Notes under the pieces: generated by a model
Told to the model about the DNA's origin: nothing
Seen by the model: only the letters and a program-made list of their open reading frames with translations
Databases searched by the model: none
NCBI GenBank assembly: GCA_934045905.1
Contig: OW203771.1
Coordinates: forward strand, 24,498,069-24,562,068
DNA: 64,000 nucleotides
Direction: 5' to 3'
DNA from: Leuctra nigra
Taxonomy: Eukaryota > Arthropoda > Insecta > Plecoptera > Leuctridae
Position numbers and translations under genes: made by a program
In this document: positions 33,758 through 46,605 of the stretch, in pieces
How the letters are laid out: each line of letters opens with the position of its first letter
Numbering within the stretch: position 1 is the first letter of the stretch

Positions 33758-34299
33758 TGTATAAGGCTTAATATGGTATTTTGTTAAGAATTAATATTAA
33801 CATTATTTGATTTCTTGTGTTCCCTGTTTTTATCGGGTATATGTAAAATATATTGTATCTTTGACGATGTCATATATCATTGTATATGGTCAATTGACAA
33901 ATAAAGAATCTGAATCTGAATCTGAATGTCACCTTTATAATATTAGTTTTTAGTTTTGTATAGAAAGTAAAATGTAAACATCAATATCTTTTAATTCCAA
34001 AACAATCAACTTTCAACATAAGTAATTCACTAGTTACTAAATTTAATGTATTTTATAAAGATCAGTAAGCTGGACCTTAATGGTCAACTGGGACCATTAA
34101 AGTAGACCCTGAAGTAGGACAGCCGTCAATAAAATATAATAATTTTCCTCCCTCAGCAACCAGGCAGGGGCCCTAATTGTATAACTTAAAAATTCCCATT
34201 TCTGAAGGAATCCGTATCGGTGCAATGTTCATCCATACGGCCGTGAATCGGATTCCATCATAATCGGGACATTTAAAATCATATAATAAGACCCCTGTA

Positions 34300-34512
34300 A
34301 ACACCTCTCACACCCGCCACTGATAAGAGCATCAGCGATGTGTTCGGGTGCGAAGTAAGCCGAAGTAAGCCGAGCCCAGCCGAAGAGTCCGCTAACGCGC
34401 GTGAAAAGTGTCTGGCAACTTGGATGCTCAGTTGGTCGGCGACTGTCCACCGAGTCGGATGTGTGGTGACGTCACAGCCGAGCGGCGGGCCATGCGTCTT
34501 CGCAGACTCTTG
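34300..34512 (+). promoter_or_regulatory. CpG-rich patch, possible promoter and non-coding first exon
   Basis: Strong GC and CpG enrichment over ~210 bp in AT-rich surroundings. It contains GTGACGTCAC, a perfect CRE-type palindrome, and ends with TTGC followed by GTAAGT, a consensus splice donor. It could be the 5' exon of the gene whose signal-peptide exon lies at 37,300, because that exon begins with untranslated sequence after a splice acceptor. This is inference from composition and order only. Confidence 0.25.
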
Positions 34513-35360
34513 CGTAAGTGCCACCAGATTGTATTATACATTGTTCATAATATTTTTTTATATTTTTATTCGTGACAAGAAATATTGAGAATTAATTGTT
34601 GTTACCTATACATTGTTGTAGCCTTTGTTGAAAACATTTTAGTTTTTGTGTACTCCAGTCTGTATTCTTCTCAATGTTTATAATTGTTTTCATAGTATTT
34701 TTTGTAAATAATAATGAAAATTTGTACGTACCTACTACATATTGTCTACGAGAAATATCCAATAATATCGTCCATCCATATTACAAAAAATTATTTGAAA
34801 GAAATGGTTGGCTGAAAAAATGTGGTGGCATCAGTCTATGCTACTTCGTCATCTACATCTAGTAGTTGAGCTCTGATTTCATTGATAATAACAATTGGAT
34901 CGATTGTCAAGGAACCGACCAGCATCCAATTCGTTTCTTTCAAATAACGTTTTATGATTTGTTGGGTGTACTTTTGCGTATACCTATGAATGATAATGGA
35001 TGATGATGATCAGGGTTGGTGAGACAAGCAGGGAGACGGTTGTGGACTATTAGTAATGCACCTTTCAGGAATTTGCTTTTCGACTGAGGAAAATCCTGAG
35101 AAAAGTCGCGCCCATGCTTCCGGATTACAAATACAAAGCTAAATCCTAAATCCAATGATTAACTTATGTACTATTGCTTCGTAATGTTTTCTATTTTTTT
35201 AATCGGATTATACAACAAGGGAATTAGCTGGTTGTACATAGCATTAGAAAACGTAATTTTAATCGATAATTTAAATGGCTTCCATATAGAATTATCAGTA
35301 ATTAAAGATGGTTTTCCCCTTAATTAGTTTGAATGCTAATTCAATTAAAATAATTGTTTC

Positions 35361-35645
35361 CACTTTTCACAAACTATTATTTTATTATCAATCAATATTT
35401 CGTCCACGCTTCTGTGGACTTCCTCAGGATGAAACCAAACAAGTAAACAGCAAAATATGAAAGGAAACAGAAGAAACAAATGCAAATGACGAGACAAACA
35501 AAAAATTCCATGTGGCTCACAGAAAACATTACAGATCATTTCAAAGAAATAAGAAAAATATCAGAAAAAAACTTAAAATAGATATAGTTTCTATAAAAAA
35601 TTTAAAAAATACATTTAAAATATAAAATAATAGTTTGTGAAAATG
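35361..35645. mobile_element. 285-bp MITE
   Basis: The ends CACTTTTCACAAACTATTAT and ATAATAGTTTGTGAAAATG are inverted repeats of ~25 bp. The interior contains ATCAATATTTCGTCC and TGTGGACTTCCTCAGGAT. No target duplication assigned. Confidence 0.6.
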
Positions 35646-36379
35646 CTAAATAGTTTCTCCATTGAGTTCTACTGTCGGTCTACAGATTCACTTATGTTTT
35701 TACTTCTCGTCCTTGCAAGTGCAGTAAAAAGGAAAAACAATTGAAATTGAAATTTAGTTCAAGGCCATTTACCTAGTACCACAATAGCCACCAGAGTGCA
35801 GTCACCAATGGTCCTTGTTTTCTCGAATAGATCAAACTTAAAGTCTTCTTAATATATCAAAGTAAATATTCGATCCCCTTTAAATGACAACTTTGTGACA
35901 TCTTTACTGAGATTTCGTATCCACATTTATGATTTTATTTTCGATAATGGAAGGTTTCTCCAATAATTATTTTCAGGTATACGCACACGTCAAAATAATT
36001 AATATGAATGCGCCGTACCCAGGGTATACCCTCGACTACACCGCTGTAAAGTACACATTTGCATTGTTCTCGTATTTGAAAGCGAAATTACAAGCAAATT
36101 AATTTCTAGAGCGTATTCTCCTGTGAGTTTTTGCTGGAGTAATGCAGCTCATCACAATTAGCATAAAGTTGATAGCAAGAAGGACAAGCAGAGTTAGGAT
36201 GAGATGGAATGATGACCATTCCCTTTGGAGTATAGCCGCTGTTTGCAGTATAATAGCGTTAGTTACGATTATCCCTCATGTGACGCAATAATATTGAAAA
36301 CTGTGGACAAACGAATATAAAAAATAAAAAATTGCCAATCAAGAAAGAAATATGTGTCCTAAATTCCACTGCATCTTAA

Positions 36380-36661
36380 GCTGGGTTCCCATACTTCGCA
36401 TCGAATTTGCTTCGTTTTCGGTTCGCTTTAGCAAAATGGCTACCTTTTAACAAAGGAAATCGTCCATGTTTACATTCGCATGTTCGCGTGTTTCGGTTTC
36501 GTTCAAGTTGAGCCAATTTTAGCTTTGACGAAACCGAAACGAAACCGAAACAAGCGAACATGCGAATGTAAACATCGACGATTTCCTTTGTTAAAAGGTA
36601 GCCATTTTGCGAAAGAGAACCGAAAACGAAGCGAAGCGAAAGCTAAGAATGGGAACCCAGC
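36380..36661. mobile_element. 282-bp foldback MITE with TTAA target
   Basis: The ends GCTGGGTTCCCATACTTCGC and GAATGGGAACCCAGC lie inside TTAA on both sides (36,376-36,379; 36,662-36,665). The arms extend ~130 bp, for example CATGTTTACATTCGCATG against CATGCGAATGTAAACATC. A TTAA target is typical of piggyBac-type elements. A longer relative lies at 60,818-61,323. Confidence 0.8.
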
Positions 36662-37299
36662 TTAAGAGTTTCAAATCTATGTATAGATTCGTAACAAACG
36701 CTTACAGGTACAACTTTGACAGGGGTTGTGCCACATAATGGACATAACGAAAGAAATATTGGAACAATTCAGTGTTAAAGGGGGATTCTTTTTAAATCTT
36801 CAATTATCCTGCCCGATTTTACAACATTAAGCAAGAAGGTTTTGTGACCATTACGGCTATCAAGCCTAGAACACGGTCCAATGTGTCATTCAATTCATTG
36901 AGCTAGAACCGGTCTATTTGCAATATATTGAAGTCAACAATTAACTCGCTTGCTTCAGTTGTGTGTCTTACACACTGTTATATTCGTTGAACCAAAAGGT
37001 TGAAGTCAATGAATTGAATGAAACATTGAACCTGAGTAATTCATTAAATTACGCCACTTGCTCGTCGGTTTAACGTTGATTAGTCAGACCACACAATTAT
37101 AATATATATCGAAAGAAATGTATATAAATGCATGTGGTGAACATTTCGCGTTCTCCAAAGCTACGATACGCCATTTTATTTTCATAAAAACAAATTAATT
37201 TGTAATGGCTATCCTCTATTCACTCTGGCCCTATGCTAATATCTATAAAACATGTCTTCTGTCTAATGTTTGTAAACATCTGGTATGTTTTGGTTCCAG
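36662..37299. other. Upstream flank of the receptor exon
   Basis: AT-rich. It ends in a splice acceptor (GTATGTTTTGGTTCCAG, ending 37,299). No other signal seen. Confidence 0.4.
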
Positions 37300-37400
37300 G
37301 GCCGCCCCATTATGTCTCAAAATGACCGCCAAGCTCGTCGCGCTCGTTGTGCTCGGGCTGGTGGCGGGGGCGGTAGCACTGCCACCCATCATCAAGATAG
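37300..37400 (+). CDS. First coding exon of a secreted or membrane protein, probably an ionotropic glutamate receptor
   Basis: After the acceptor TTCCAG the exon has 22 nt of leader, then ATG at 37,322. The 27 codons start MTAKLVALVVLGLVAGAVAL, a clear signal peptide (positive n-region, Leu/Val core, Ala cleavage region), then PPIIKIG, cut by GTAAGA at 37,401 in phase 1. Codons are GC-rich, unlike the surroundings. Kainate-type ionotropic glutamate receptors of insects typically start the mature chain with LPP(V/I)I(R/K)(I/V)G right after the signal peptide. That is the basis for the call; the motif is short, so another extracellular-domain protein remains possible. If right, the protein is a postsynaptic cation channel subunit. 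No further exon is recognisable in the remaining 26 kb, implying a very long intron or a broken locus. Confidence 0.45.
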
Positions 37401-40400
37401 GTAAGACACGGTTCTCTAACAGGCATGACGGGCACTTAAAGTTGTGGAATGACACAAAGCACTTAGCATTATAACATATTGCACCAAAACAAGAAGAGAA
37501 ATTAAGAACTTATTTTGAATCCCACATATGCCACCAATTGTAATTTTGAGGAAAAAGGGTTCCAGTTAGTTTTATTTTTGCATTTCTGCTTCAGTATATA
37601 CCTCAATTGGAATTTTTTTCATTCTTACAGCTACGTACCTACACCTTTTATGAATGTCCTTCGTTTTATATTAACATATTATATTAACCATGAATTTGAT
37701 TAAAGCACATTTTAACACAACCTAAATGGTTTTAAAATCATTATGATGGTCAAAAAATAATTTGTAAAAATATTTATAAAATTCAGTCGAAGGACGGAAA
37801 CGCCCTTTGTACGAAAATATACACGACAATCTGTGTAAGTCATTGTGTTTATGATATATTTCTTTAATTAACGAATGTTGATTATTATGGTCAGTATTTT
37901 AATACCCTGCTAAAACCAGCAGTTAAGACTAAACGGTCATTCAAGGCATGTCATTTATTGTTGCCACGGCAATATAGTTCTAATCAACTGTTTAAAATTC
38001 AGCAAATATTGGAAAACTTATCCTTGTTGTTCACCTTTGAGAAAGTTAACAAAATATTCTGATCCTCCAAAAACGCCTTGAACTCTGACTTACCGGGTGT
38101 CATTGACTAAAGAAGTCGGTCACATGACGATGATTTGTACACCCCTCGGAATCATCTCACTTCCACGGCTTCAAGACGGGGGGAATCAATCGGATTATTA
38201 CGTCATGACCTGGCCTAGTAGGTATTAGCGTCAGACACACAAATTGCGTTGACATCGGGGTTTATGAATCTGGCTGAGCTTGTGACGATCATACAAAACC
38301 ACAGCACGGGAGGTATATTCTAGAACGTTTTCCCAATTCCATTCAGATGGAATCCGGTCATGGCCATAAGGATTAACATTGCAAGAAATCGAACTCCATC
38401 AGAATTCGGAATTCAAAAGTTCAAGGTCATTGATCGAGAGAGGAATCTGGGAAGAATATTTGTACCCTCTATGTCACCATTTGTAATATGAGTTGTACAA
38501 ATCGATTTTTATTTGATTTTTCGTAGATGATTATAATGCAAAAATTACAAACATGTAATTGAAATTATTTTTGAGTTGAAACATATGCCTCTTTTAGTGA
38601 AAGGGAATTACTTTTTATTAAAGAACTATACTACTTAACATACCAGAGGTATGTCGCCTTTTAAGAAAGAAACAACAGATAGGGTGATCGGTCTTGATTT
38701 TTTAAATTTGCTCGATTTTAGGGGAGCCTGTGAAAAAAGGATTACGCTTCGAAAACGCTCCAGATAACCCGGACTTTTATCATTTTCACTGTTTTCCCCA
38801 GTCGATGAGCTATTACTTGGAAGGTTCTTGACCACGACCAGCACCAACCCGTCTCTTTAAAATCATTCTACCGTAATCATTGGCCTAGTTGCAGACCAGT
38901 AGACCTCATTGACCCACAAATATAAATCAAACAACTGTCCCAGTCCTCGCCAGAACGCGAATAACAAACAAGAAGAAATCACCTCCATGTCTTGTCTAAC
39001 GTAATCCCCGTCATGACACGTGCCGTCGGTTCCCCCCCACGTGAACGCCCACCTCTGTTTGTCAGTCATGTTTCAACCGGTCCCTGGAGGGCGCCACGTT
39101 CCAATCATTGTCCCCGCCCCCCGCCCGCGGGTGATCTCTGACCCTGCTGGCTCGTGACTGCCAAGAGGACGGAGTGAGATGATTTCAACGTCCCGACGCT
39201 GATTGCCTGAGTGACGTCACTAAACGACGTCGAGGCGTCAACAAGACTCAAGCGGAATATGCAGGAGGTTTTTCACAACACTTTTTCTATTATACTAATG
39301 ATATTTAACGACGCACTGATCAGTTACTAAGATGGCGATGAAGAAGATCGATATGAAGAGAGGAGATACGTATGTAAGGAAGTTGGGAAGGAGCTGTTGT
39401 GGCTTATAGGAATTAACCTTCCCAGCATTTGCCTCAATACGAAACAAAAATCACTCGGGAATCGAATAGTAACCACGAAAGTGAGCAAGTTTACTGCATG
39501 AGCCAACTTGCTCCAGCCTATAGATGGTATAGGATAATTTGTGTCGACTTTATTTCTGTACCTCGAGAGGTAGAAGGCTGGAAGTCAATTTCAGTGATTT
39601 TTGAAGTGGAATACGTACCAGTATTTCTGTGTCCATCCAATCATATTTGTAATAATGGCGGCATGAATCATAGTTTAAAGCCCCATTTACACGGTGCAAT
39701 TTCTTGAACAACTTCTGTGTCACATTCCCATTTTTCATACAATTTTGCATTTACACGACACAACTTTCTGTCACAGAACTTAAATCATGGTCTAATTTCC
39801 ATTCAAGAAGTGTGACACAGAAGTGTGAGAATACTTCAATATACTTAACCTTATTTGTTGCTATCAATAAATGGCAATTGATATGGCGTGATTAAATACG
39901 TCCAAAAGTGAGCAACGAATGGACTTCCGACCTTTTACCTCTGAGGTACAGATTTATTGGCAAATATTATAATGCTGCATCCGGCATTTAAAGTATCATT
40001 TCCAAACATAACTTTAGCATCATAAATATATTGGGCATTGTCTTGCTAGTTATTTTATATCATTCAGCTTATACTGTTACATTTCATAAGTCTAGTGTAA
40101 TGATGACTGAACGCCATTTAAAAGTATATGTTCATGTTTGAATTATGGGCTGGATGATATTACAAATAATGTGCTATTTGCAACCAACCACAAAGTGTAA
40201 TTTATTTAATAACCACATTTATGTCAACAAATCACAATTATTACGTTGAACACGCTTGCATTAACGCGTTGATTATGAGTCAAATACACTCATTCAATTT
40301 TTTATTTAAGCAAAACCTTTTTTCTATATATTTTGGGTCAGGTGGTAGACAATACATTATCACACCAATTAAACTAGGGCTGCTTTATTTCTTAACCGGG

Positions 40401-40710
40401 TAGGCGGGCCGGATAAAATGTCATTATCTAAATCTTCTTCCTCTTCACTCTCTTCACACTCTATCTTCGTAATCAAACCATTCCATATGTTGATATCTTC
40501 CCACCACCGTTCCATCATTCACCATCATTCGTTCACCATCATTCAAATTATAAAAAATACGAAATATAATAAACAGAGCTAATCGTTTATTCTATAGCCT
40601 AGAATTATTGACTCGAAAATGTCGATGGTCTATACTATAACATGATTAGGCGCTACGGCCTGGAGAGAGTTATTGTTGACTGTAAGATGTTTTTGAGGCT
40701 ACCTTGGTCG
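37401..40710. other. Putative intron; no gene seen
   Basis: Contains a fragment related to the TAA-flanked MITE (37,915-38,020) and a CpG-rich patch at about 39,000-39,250 with a CCGCCCGCGGG stretch and TGACGTCAC. It also contains members of a degenerate dispersed repeat near 39,580-39,700 and 39,880-39,960. Short open frames have no domain signal. Confidence 0.4.
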
Positions 40711-40758
40711 GCGTCGTCAGGCGTCGTCAGGCGTCGTCAGGCGTCGTCAGGCGTCGTT
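40711..40758. repeat. Tandem 10-bp repeat GGCGTCGTCA, ~5 units
   Basis: Five consecutive GCGTCGTCAG units, the last ending GCGTCGTTCT. CpG-rich minisatellite. If read as GGCGTC GTCAGGC... it gives no long frame. No function assigned. Confidence 0.9.
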
Positions 40759-40997
40759 CTCGATCTTGATGGTTGACGTCGCCGTAGAAGTTTGGAATGT
40801 TGGAAGAAGGAGGTGGAGGACGTTGCAACGAGGGTAAGAACAGGAAATGATGGGACATGTTATTGACTCATTCTGAATAACATAAAGACTTGAACCACCT
40901 TGAACGGAAAAGAAAGGGCGAGCACACTCTTAGAAACTGGCTTCTGCCATCACCTCACACTAGCCTCCTGCCTTTGAGCAGGTTTAATTACAATAAT
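40759..40997. other. Unannotated DNA
   Basis: No feature recognised. Confidence 0.4.
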
Positions 40998-41812
40998 TGA
41001 GCGAGCGTAGCGAGCGTCTCCTTTCGGCTCATTTGGCACGGACCCCTGTTTTTTTTTTGTTTTTTTGTTTTTTTTTCTGTTGGGTGAGGCTGTACAGGTC
41101 AGAGTTTTTCTTCGATCGATCTGAAATTTTGCACACATGTAGAGACAACCTTTTCTGTTTGCAGGCCCCAAATTTTTTTAAAATCCATTCATTGGTTAAA
41201 ATTGAAATAAACATCTCCTGATAGGTTGAAAAATGAAAATGGTATTCGATAAATCTGATCAAATTCATATTTTGGCTATACAGGTCAGAGTTTTACTTTG
41301 ATCTAGCTGAAATTTTGCACACATGTAAAACTTCTCTGTTTGCAGACCATAATTTTTTTGAAATCCATTAATTGGTTAAAATTTAAATAAATATCTCCTG
41401 ATAGGCTGAAAAATGAAAACGGTCTTCGATAATTCAGATCAAACTCATATTTTGCATGATCATTAAGACCAACATTGTCTCTTATTTTACAAAATTTCAT
41501 CCCAATCAGTTAAGAACGTATGAACTTATTAACATTTTTAATATCTGTCAGTAATGAAGTATCAAAATGAATGTTTTCCAGTGCCAATTGGATTGAATCT
41601 GATTTGTTTTATTTTAACCAGGGTTCTTAGATGCTTAGATGTTATTTTCAAGCTTCAATGAAAAGCATAATAATATGTTGTGTTGATTGAGTTATCATAT
41701 TTCAATTCAATATGGATGTATATGTTTTCTGTGCTTGTGTACGCATTTCCGGTTCGAGAATTTGCATGTCCCGTGCTCGCTCACCAACGCGTTACACTGA
41801 GCGTTTTCCTAG
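40998..41812 (-). repeat. Unclassified dispersed repeat, copy 5, with internal duplication
   Basis: The right end (TTGAGCGAGCGTAGCGAGCG) is at 40,998 and the left end (GAGCGTTTTCCTAG) at 41,812. A ~185-bp internal segment is present twice in tandem (about 41,090-41,275 and 41,277-41,455), each starting near TACAGGTCAGAGTTTT and containing GAAATTTTGCACACATGTA. Confidence 0.7.
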
Positions 41813-42496
41813 TTTAAATATTTACAAAATTATGCGAAGTCCCATAAAGACTCACAATAATTTGGACACGTATCAAAAGGCATCATGATTTTATCGAAAT
41901 TACTTTAAGAATACCTATTTTCATATATATTATTTAAAATGGCATTGCATTTGGATTTTTATGTGCCTATAGTTACTGATTAGTGATTTGACACCGATTT
42001 TAATCTCGGTGGGTAGAATGTGATTCCTGATTATTTATTTATTAATTTTATGAAGTTCGATATAAGAACGAATGTTTACTTTGACAACACACAGGATTCA
42101 TGAAACAACCACCCAGAATGTGTGTCAAACGTGTCAGGATACATCGCTTAATGAACGTTGATACATTTCCTCCCTTGGAATTCGCGTCATTGAACGAGGC
42201 CCCGCTTGGGTGGAATTGTCAACGCAATCCCAACCCACTGAACTGTCATTACAGTTAAGCGAACTGTTTTGAACTGTCGAAACAGACACTGATTAGTCTC
42301 GGAACTAATGCCAATCTGGAGGCATTTGTTGAAATCACAATGTGGAATCTCAAATCAACTCTAAAGCAAAATTAGAATACTAGAATTGTAATTAGCAGTC
42401 GGCATTTGGAGTTGAATGAGAGTGAAAAACTGTTCTGTGTGTTGGCTCTCTGATATGATGTTCCATATATGGTTTGGGCTACAGTTTTTATTTTGC
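41813..42496. other. AT-rich DNA, no gene
   Basis: Nothing recognised on either strand. Confidence 0.4.
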
Positions 42497-42500
42497 TTAA

Positions 42501-43430
42501 GGGGGTTCCAGGGTTTCGGCATAGGAATGAGAATTTGCTGTAATTCACACCAAAGATTAATGAAACCATATTACATACAACTAGCAAAAAATATTTGCCC
42601 CTTACGGTATGAAATAATTAGATATTCTTGAGTGAAGATCATTTTTTCCCCCATAAGATAACACAGGGAGACATGAATTGATTGATTGATTGATTGATTA
42701 GTTTGGTTTAATGGCGCGTCAACGACGAGGTTATATTGCGCACATTAATTGTTATATTTAACTTTGTTGATCATAATTGGAGGGCAAGGGGAGGGGGTCG
42801 ACCTAACGGGCCCGATCCGGGGGAGTCCAGCACTGGTGGGAAGGCCAGGCCGGAATGGGGACGGACCGGGAGGTGTAAGGATTCGGGCCGGCGGAACCCG
42901 ATTTCAGGGGGATCACCATTTCGAGGGGGAAGGCCGGCCCGATGGGGACCGCAAATTCAAGGGAGGACATGGTTAGGCCAACCCTGGCTGCTCTTTGTCT
43001 GGACCTCACCACTGACCTGTCCGGCATGGGTAACCCTTACACATGAGCATATGCTCGCCGGCGTAGCTGCAATGGATCGTTGGCCAACACAAACCCCACT
43101 ACCGCGATAAGGTGGCAGCCGTCGGTGGGGAGGGAGACATGAAATCGTCCCGGAAAATTTGCCTTAAATTGCTCCTAAAACCGCAAGAGGAATGACAAAT
43201 TATTGAAAATAGTCTCGAATTAATGATAATAATTTTTAGAATAAGACTGCTGTTTGAAAATATGGGGTCACGGGCCAAATAAGAAAAAAAATGTGTACAA
43301 TGTGTGAAATTTACCATAAATCTGGCAACAATGCACTTGTTTTATGCTGTTGTTTGAGGTATTATTTCATCTGAGATTTGTATGAATTACGGCGAATTCT
43401 AAGCACCATGGCTGGAGCAGTGGGACCACT
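42501..43430. mobile_element. TTAA-flanked MITE, copy 1, interrupted
   Basis: TTAA at 42,497-42,500 and 43,431-43,434. The ends GGGGGTTCCAGGG and GTGGGACCACT begin imperfect inverted repeats of ~90 bp, including GAATTTGCTGTAATTCA against the complement GAATTCGCCGTAATTCA. Without the 454-bp insertion it is ~465 bp. The second copy, inverted, is at 51,062-53,487. Confidence 0.8.
42678..43131 (-). mobile_element. 454-bp retroposed fragment with 12-bp target duplication
   Basis: GGGAGACATGAA occurs at 42,666-42,677 and again at 43,132-43,143, and only once in the uninterrupted sister MITE. On the minus strand the insert ends CGTTGACGCGCCATTAAACC and then a (CAAT)n-type tail. It is GC-rich and has CTGTCCGGCATGGGTAACCC near 43,020. 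This is a SINE or the 3' end of a LINE; I recall similar 3' ends in other invertebrate retroposons but cannot name the family. Confidence 0.75.
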
Positions 43431-43434
43431 TTAA

Positions 43435-46400
43435 TCAAAAAATAATAGTTGGATAAATCAATTTCCGATGAATTCTATGCTAACGCGTCATCTAGTAGCG
43501 AGCTTTGATTCATTGATAATAACAAGGATTGATGGTCATAGAAACAGATCAGCAGCCGATCAGTTACGTTCAAATACCCTTTTTACTTTGGGCAAGTGTA
43601 CATATTGTACAGTCGTCATACATACAAAGATTTAAACTAGATATATGTATATTTTATTTTAGAAAATACAATGTTGACACAGAAAATTTCCCAGCTTATT
43701 TTCGACCATATGATTTTACTACACTTCTCATTTTATACCAATTTGTATCCAAGAAGTTCTTGTTTCTTTCCTTGTCATCCTTGTCATCGACCGTAGAAAT
43801 CTTGTTTTGCTGTCTACATGTGTAACAAATATCGTCATGGGGTCATGGTGTTGTATACCTACTTGTCCAGCATCATTTTTCTGGATTTATAAAAATGATC
43901 TCCAAGAAATATCAATATTAAAGCCCGGCATGCCGGATGGTTTTCACATCCTGAATCCCATCCCGACACAATGCTCGAGTAAACCTCGACAAATATCCTC
44001 ATATTCCTCACTTCAACTGACAATCTCACAGCTTCTGTTTATTTAACGCCCCGATGATGATTCCCCCCCCCCCCCCCCCGGATGACGTCAGAGCCTCGCA
44101 TGACCAGGTCCATGTCTGCCAACGAAGATCCATCTCTGTGTTGGGCGCCATGTGAATACGACGCCATAGAAAAACAAACTTCTTGGAAGACTCTCAAAAA
44201 GTGACCCCCCCCCCTCCACGGCTTCTTCCACTCCCTTGCTCGGCGTCTCCCGCCCATTTCTTATCATTGCTCGGAGAATTGTGATTATTCTTTTACCAGC
44301 ACGAGCAATGACACTATCAGACTCAAACTGAAAGTTTTTCTTCAACTTCACATTCTAGTTTTTTCTGTTTGTATAATCAAGATTGCTTGTTACACTCTAT
44401 TTTTGTCAATGTGGTTGGCACATACCAGCGATTCGAATTCGAACAAATATACTTTCTGCGTTTCCTTTTTTGTGATTTGGGGATATGCGTGTAAGAAAAT
44501 ACTAAATAACTGATTTGGCTGGGACTCCCCTAGTTCAAAGATCTTTTCGAATGGTCTCTATCTACCAAGTTTTCTCGATCAAATAATTTTCAACATATTG
44601 ACAATTATTTACTTTATCGTATTTCACAATTATATTGGTACGCTTTACCTCAGAAATTTACCATGAGAATATTTTATCACATTCATAACGCATTATTTAT
44701 GTACCTTAGATGTACCACGTTATCATCAATTGTTTACAAAAACATCATATTTTCTAATGGTGGTTTTCACCAGTCATTTTGTAAGAGGTAATGCTTCAAA
44801 ATAACTGAATTTGATTGACTTGATTAAATGATTCAAAATGTGCAACAGCAAATCGAGAAAATGGACTTTAGGCCTTATGCTTCTGTGGTACAAAGATTTA
44901 TACTTCAGATAAAGATCATTCTAAACTATAGTGCTAAAGACTAGTATTTTTTTTATCTGAGATAAATAATAATTTAGAAAGTACAGTTTGTTCAAAGTAA
45001 TCATTAGCAATTTTGAAGACTTCCGACAGACAAAAGTGCACCGATGCAGTTTTGTTTCACCGTCAAAGTTTAATCTCTTTAGTTGAGTGTAACTTGGAGC
45101 AACGTCCGTTTCCTCACATAAACTTGTTGACCGAAACGAAAACAAAGTATAGTGTTTTACAATAAAACTAGCAGATCGAAAAGCGTTTCGTTTGAACTTC
45201 ACCTGTTTTATTTACGTAATCTTGAAAATAAATTTTCTTATCTCAAAAGTAGAACAGTCAATATTCTAAGTATAGAATATAAAACCTGTCTTCAAACACA
45301 TTTTCTGTGCAAATAGGGAAATATAATAGAATCCACATAAATAGGCTCCATTAGCCAAGGCTTAGAGGAGACAGTTGTGCTAGACTTTTAGTGACTTGTA
45401 AGCTTTTTAAACGTATACATACTTCATAAATTGAGCTTTTTATGTGGGTTCTTGGCTCCTTTTTTGGTGAAGACAGAAAATGTAAAAATAAATGAACATA
45501 AAAATGATTTTAAAATATTTCGTATACTAGAAACAATACAAATTTTTAATATATAAATTCTTTCGAACGTTTCACAGACTGCAATATAACACAAATTAAA
45601 ATTAATTCGTGTATCAATTGTATTTGTATTGCCATTACATATTACAAACAAATGTGTACTTACGATAATCAATTACAATGTACAGAATCGAGCATGAACT
45701 GACTCGACATCATTGCGGCTATCTCCTATCTATACAGCTAATAAACAACTCTCTCTCGGCTTCATAAACTGAACGAGGCGCCCCGACGCCACCTGCCGTC
45801 GATTTATTGCTACATCGAGCAATAAACTTTGATTACGGTCGGTTGTTGGTTTTGATCGAAACGAAATAAAACTAACCATTGGGATTGATTTTAATGAATC
45901 TTTTGGAACTTTATTTGCTATCTGTCTTTATGTGTAGTTTTTTTCACTGGCTATAAGTCTTGGAGGGACTCGTGACTATTTAGATTTTGCATTTTTCTTA
46001 ACTTTGTGTTTTTTATTGAGTTCAGAATATATAATATATAATTTAAAACAATCGATTTAAATAATTAATTAAGCTCTTGCATTTTTTGGTAGGATATCTT
46101 AGGATCTTCTTTAATCAAGGTATTCTGGAAGAGAAATAAAGATGTTATTATTGAGCTTATAGCAAACGTTGGAAAGATTCGTAATTACATAGGCCACGAC
46201 CATTTCTTTCCCATCTTAAATAAATCTCCCTTCTTCAGCAACATCAAATTACAGATTGCATTTGAGAGAGCTTGATTAAATTGTTCCAAAAGTTGCCGCG
46301 CAAAATGGAGAAAATGGACTTCGGGCATTCTATCACTGAGGTTACAGATTTATATTAACAAAACGTAATTGCATAATTGTTTTGTGCAAAATTGTTACCA

Positions 46401-46605
46401 AAATCACCAAATGTACAAGACTTCTGTATTTCATTTCATATTTTCCAATTCACTCCGAAATAGATTTAATATTCTAGATTAAATATTCTATATTTAATAT
46501 TCTACTTATCTACTTAGTTATTTTATTATTTATCTATTAAAATTGTAAATGTTTCCTAAAACCCAAACAAGGCATAAAGCCTATGGGTCACTGCTTGTGT
46601 ATTTA
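43435..46605. other. AT-rich DNA, no gene recognised
   Basis: Holds poly-C tracts (near 44,062-44,080 and 44,205) and members of a degenerate dispersed repeat (44,800-44,900; 46,255-46,350, each with a GAGAAAATGGACTT core). Open frames here are short and compositionally biased. Confidence 0.4.

Larger units (their letters stand above)
30200..33925 (+). mobile_element. CR1/jockey-superfamily LINE, 5'-truncated, one frameshift
   Basis: Part of ORF1, then endonuclease and reverse transcriptase, then a short 3' UTR ending GACAAATAAAGAATCTGAAT with about three further GAATCT units. Short 3' microsatellite tails in place of poly-A are known in CR1 and L2 elements. The 5' edge is placed near 30,200 by loss of coding similarity and is approximate. 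No target duplication could be identified. Confidence 0.85.
33926..36375. other. Intergenic DNA with a CpG-rich patch and a MITE
   Basis: No coding region recognised. It contains the CpG-rich segment at 34,300-34,512 and the MITE at 35,361-35,645. 34,860-34,950 resembles 43,500-43,585 (TTCATTGATAATAACAA and following), a further dispersed repeat. Confidence 0.4.

Noticed and set aside
36376..36665. Two overlapping 61-codon frames with the same peptide on both strands
   Set aside because: They result from the inverted arms of the foldback MITE.
42736..43110. Gly/Pro-rich 124-codon frame
   Set aside because: It lies inside the GC-rich retroposed insert and overlaps its target-duplication-defined boundaries; composition alone explains it.
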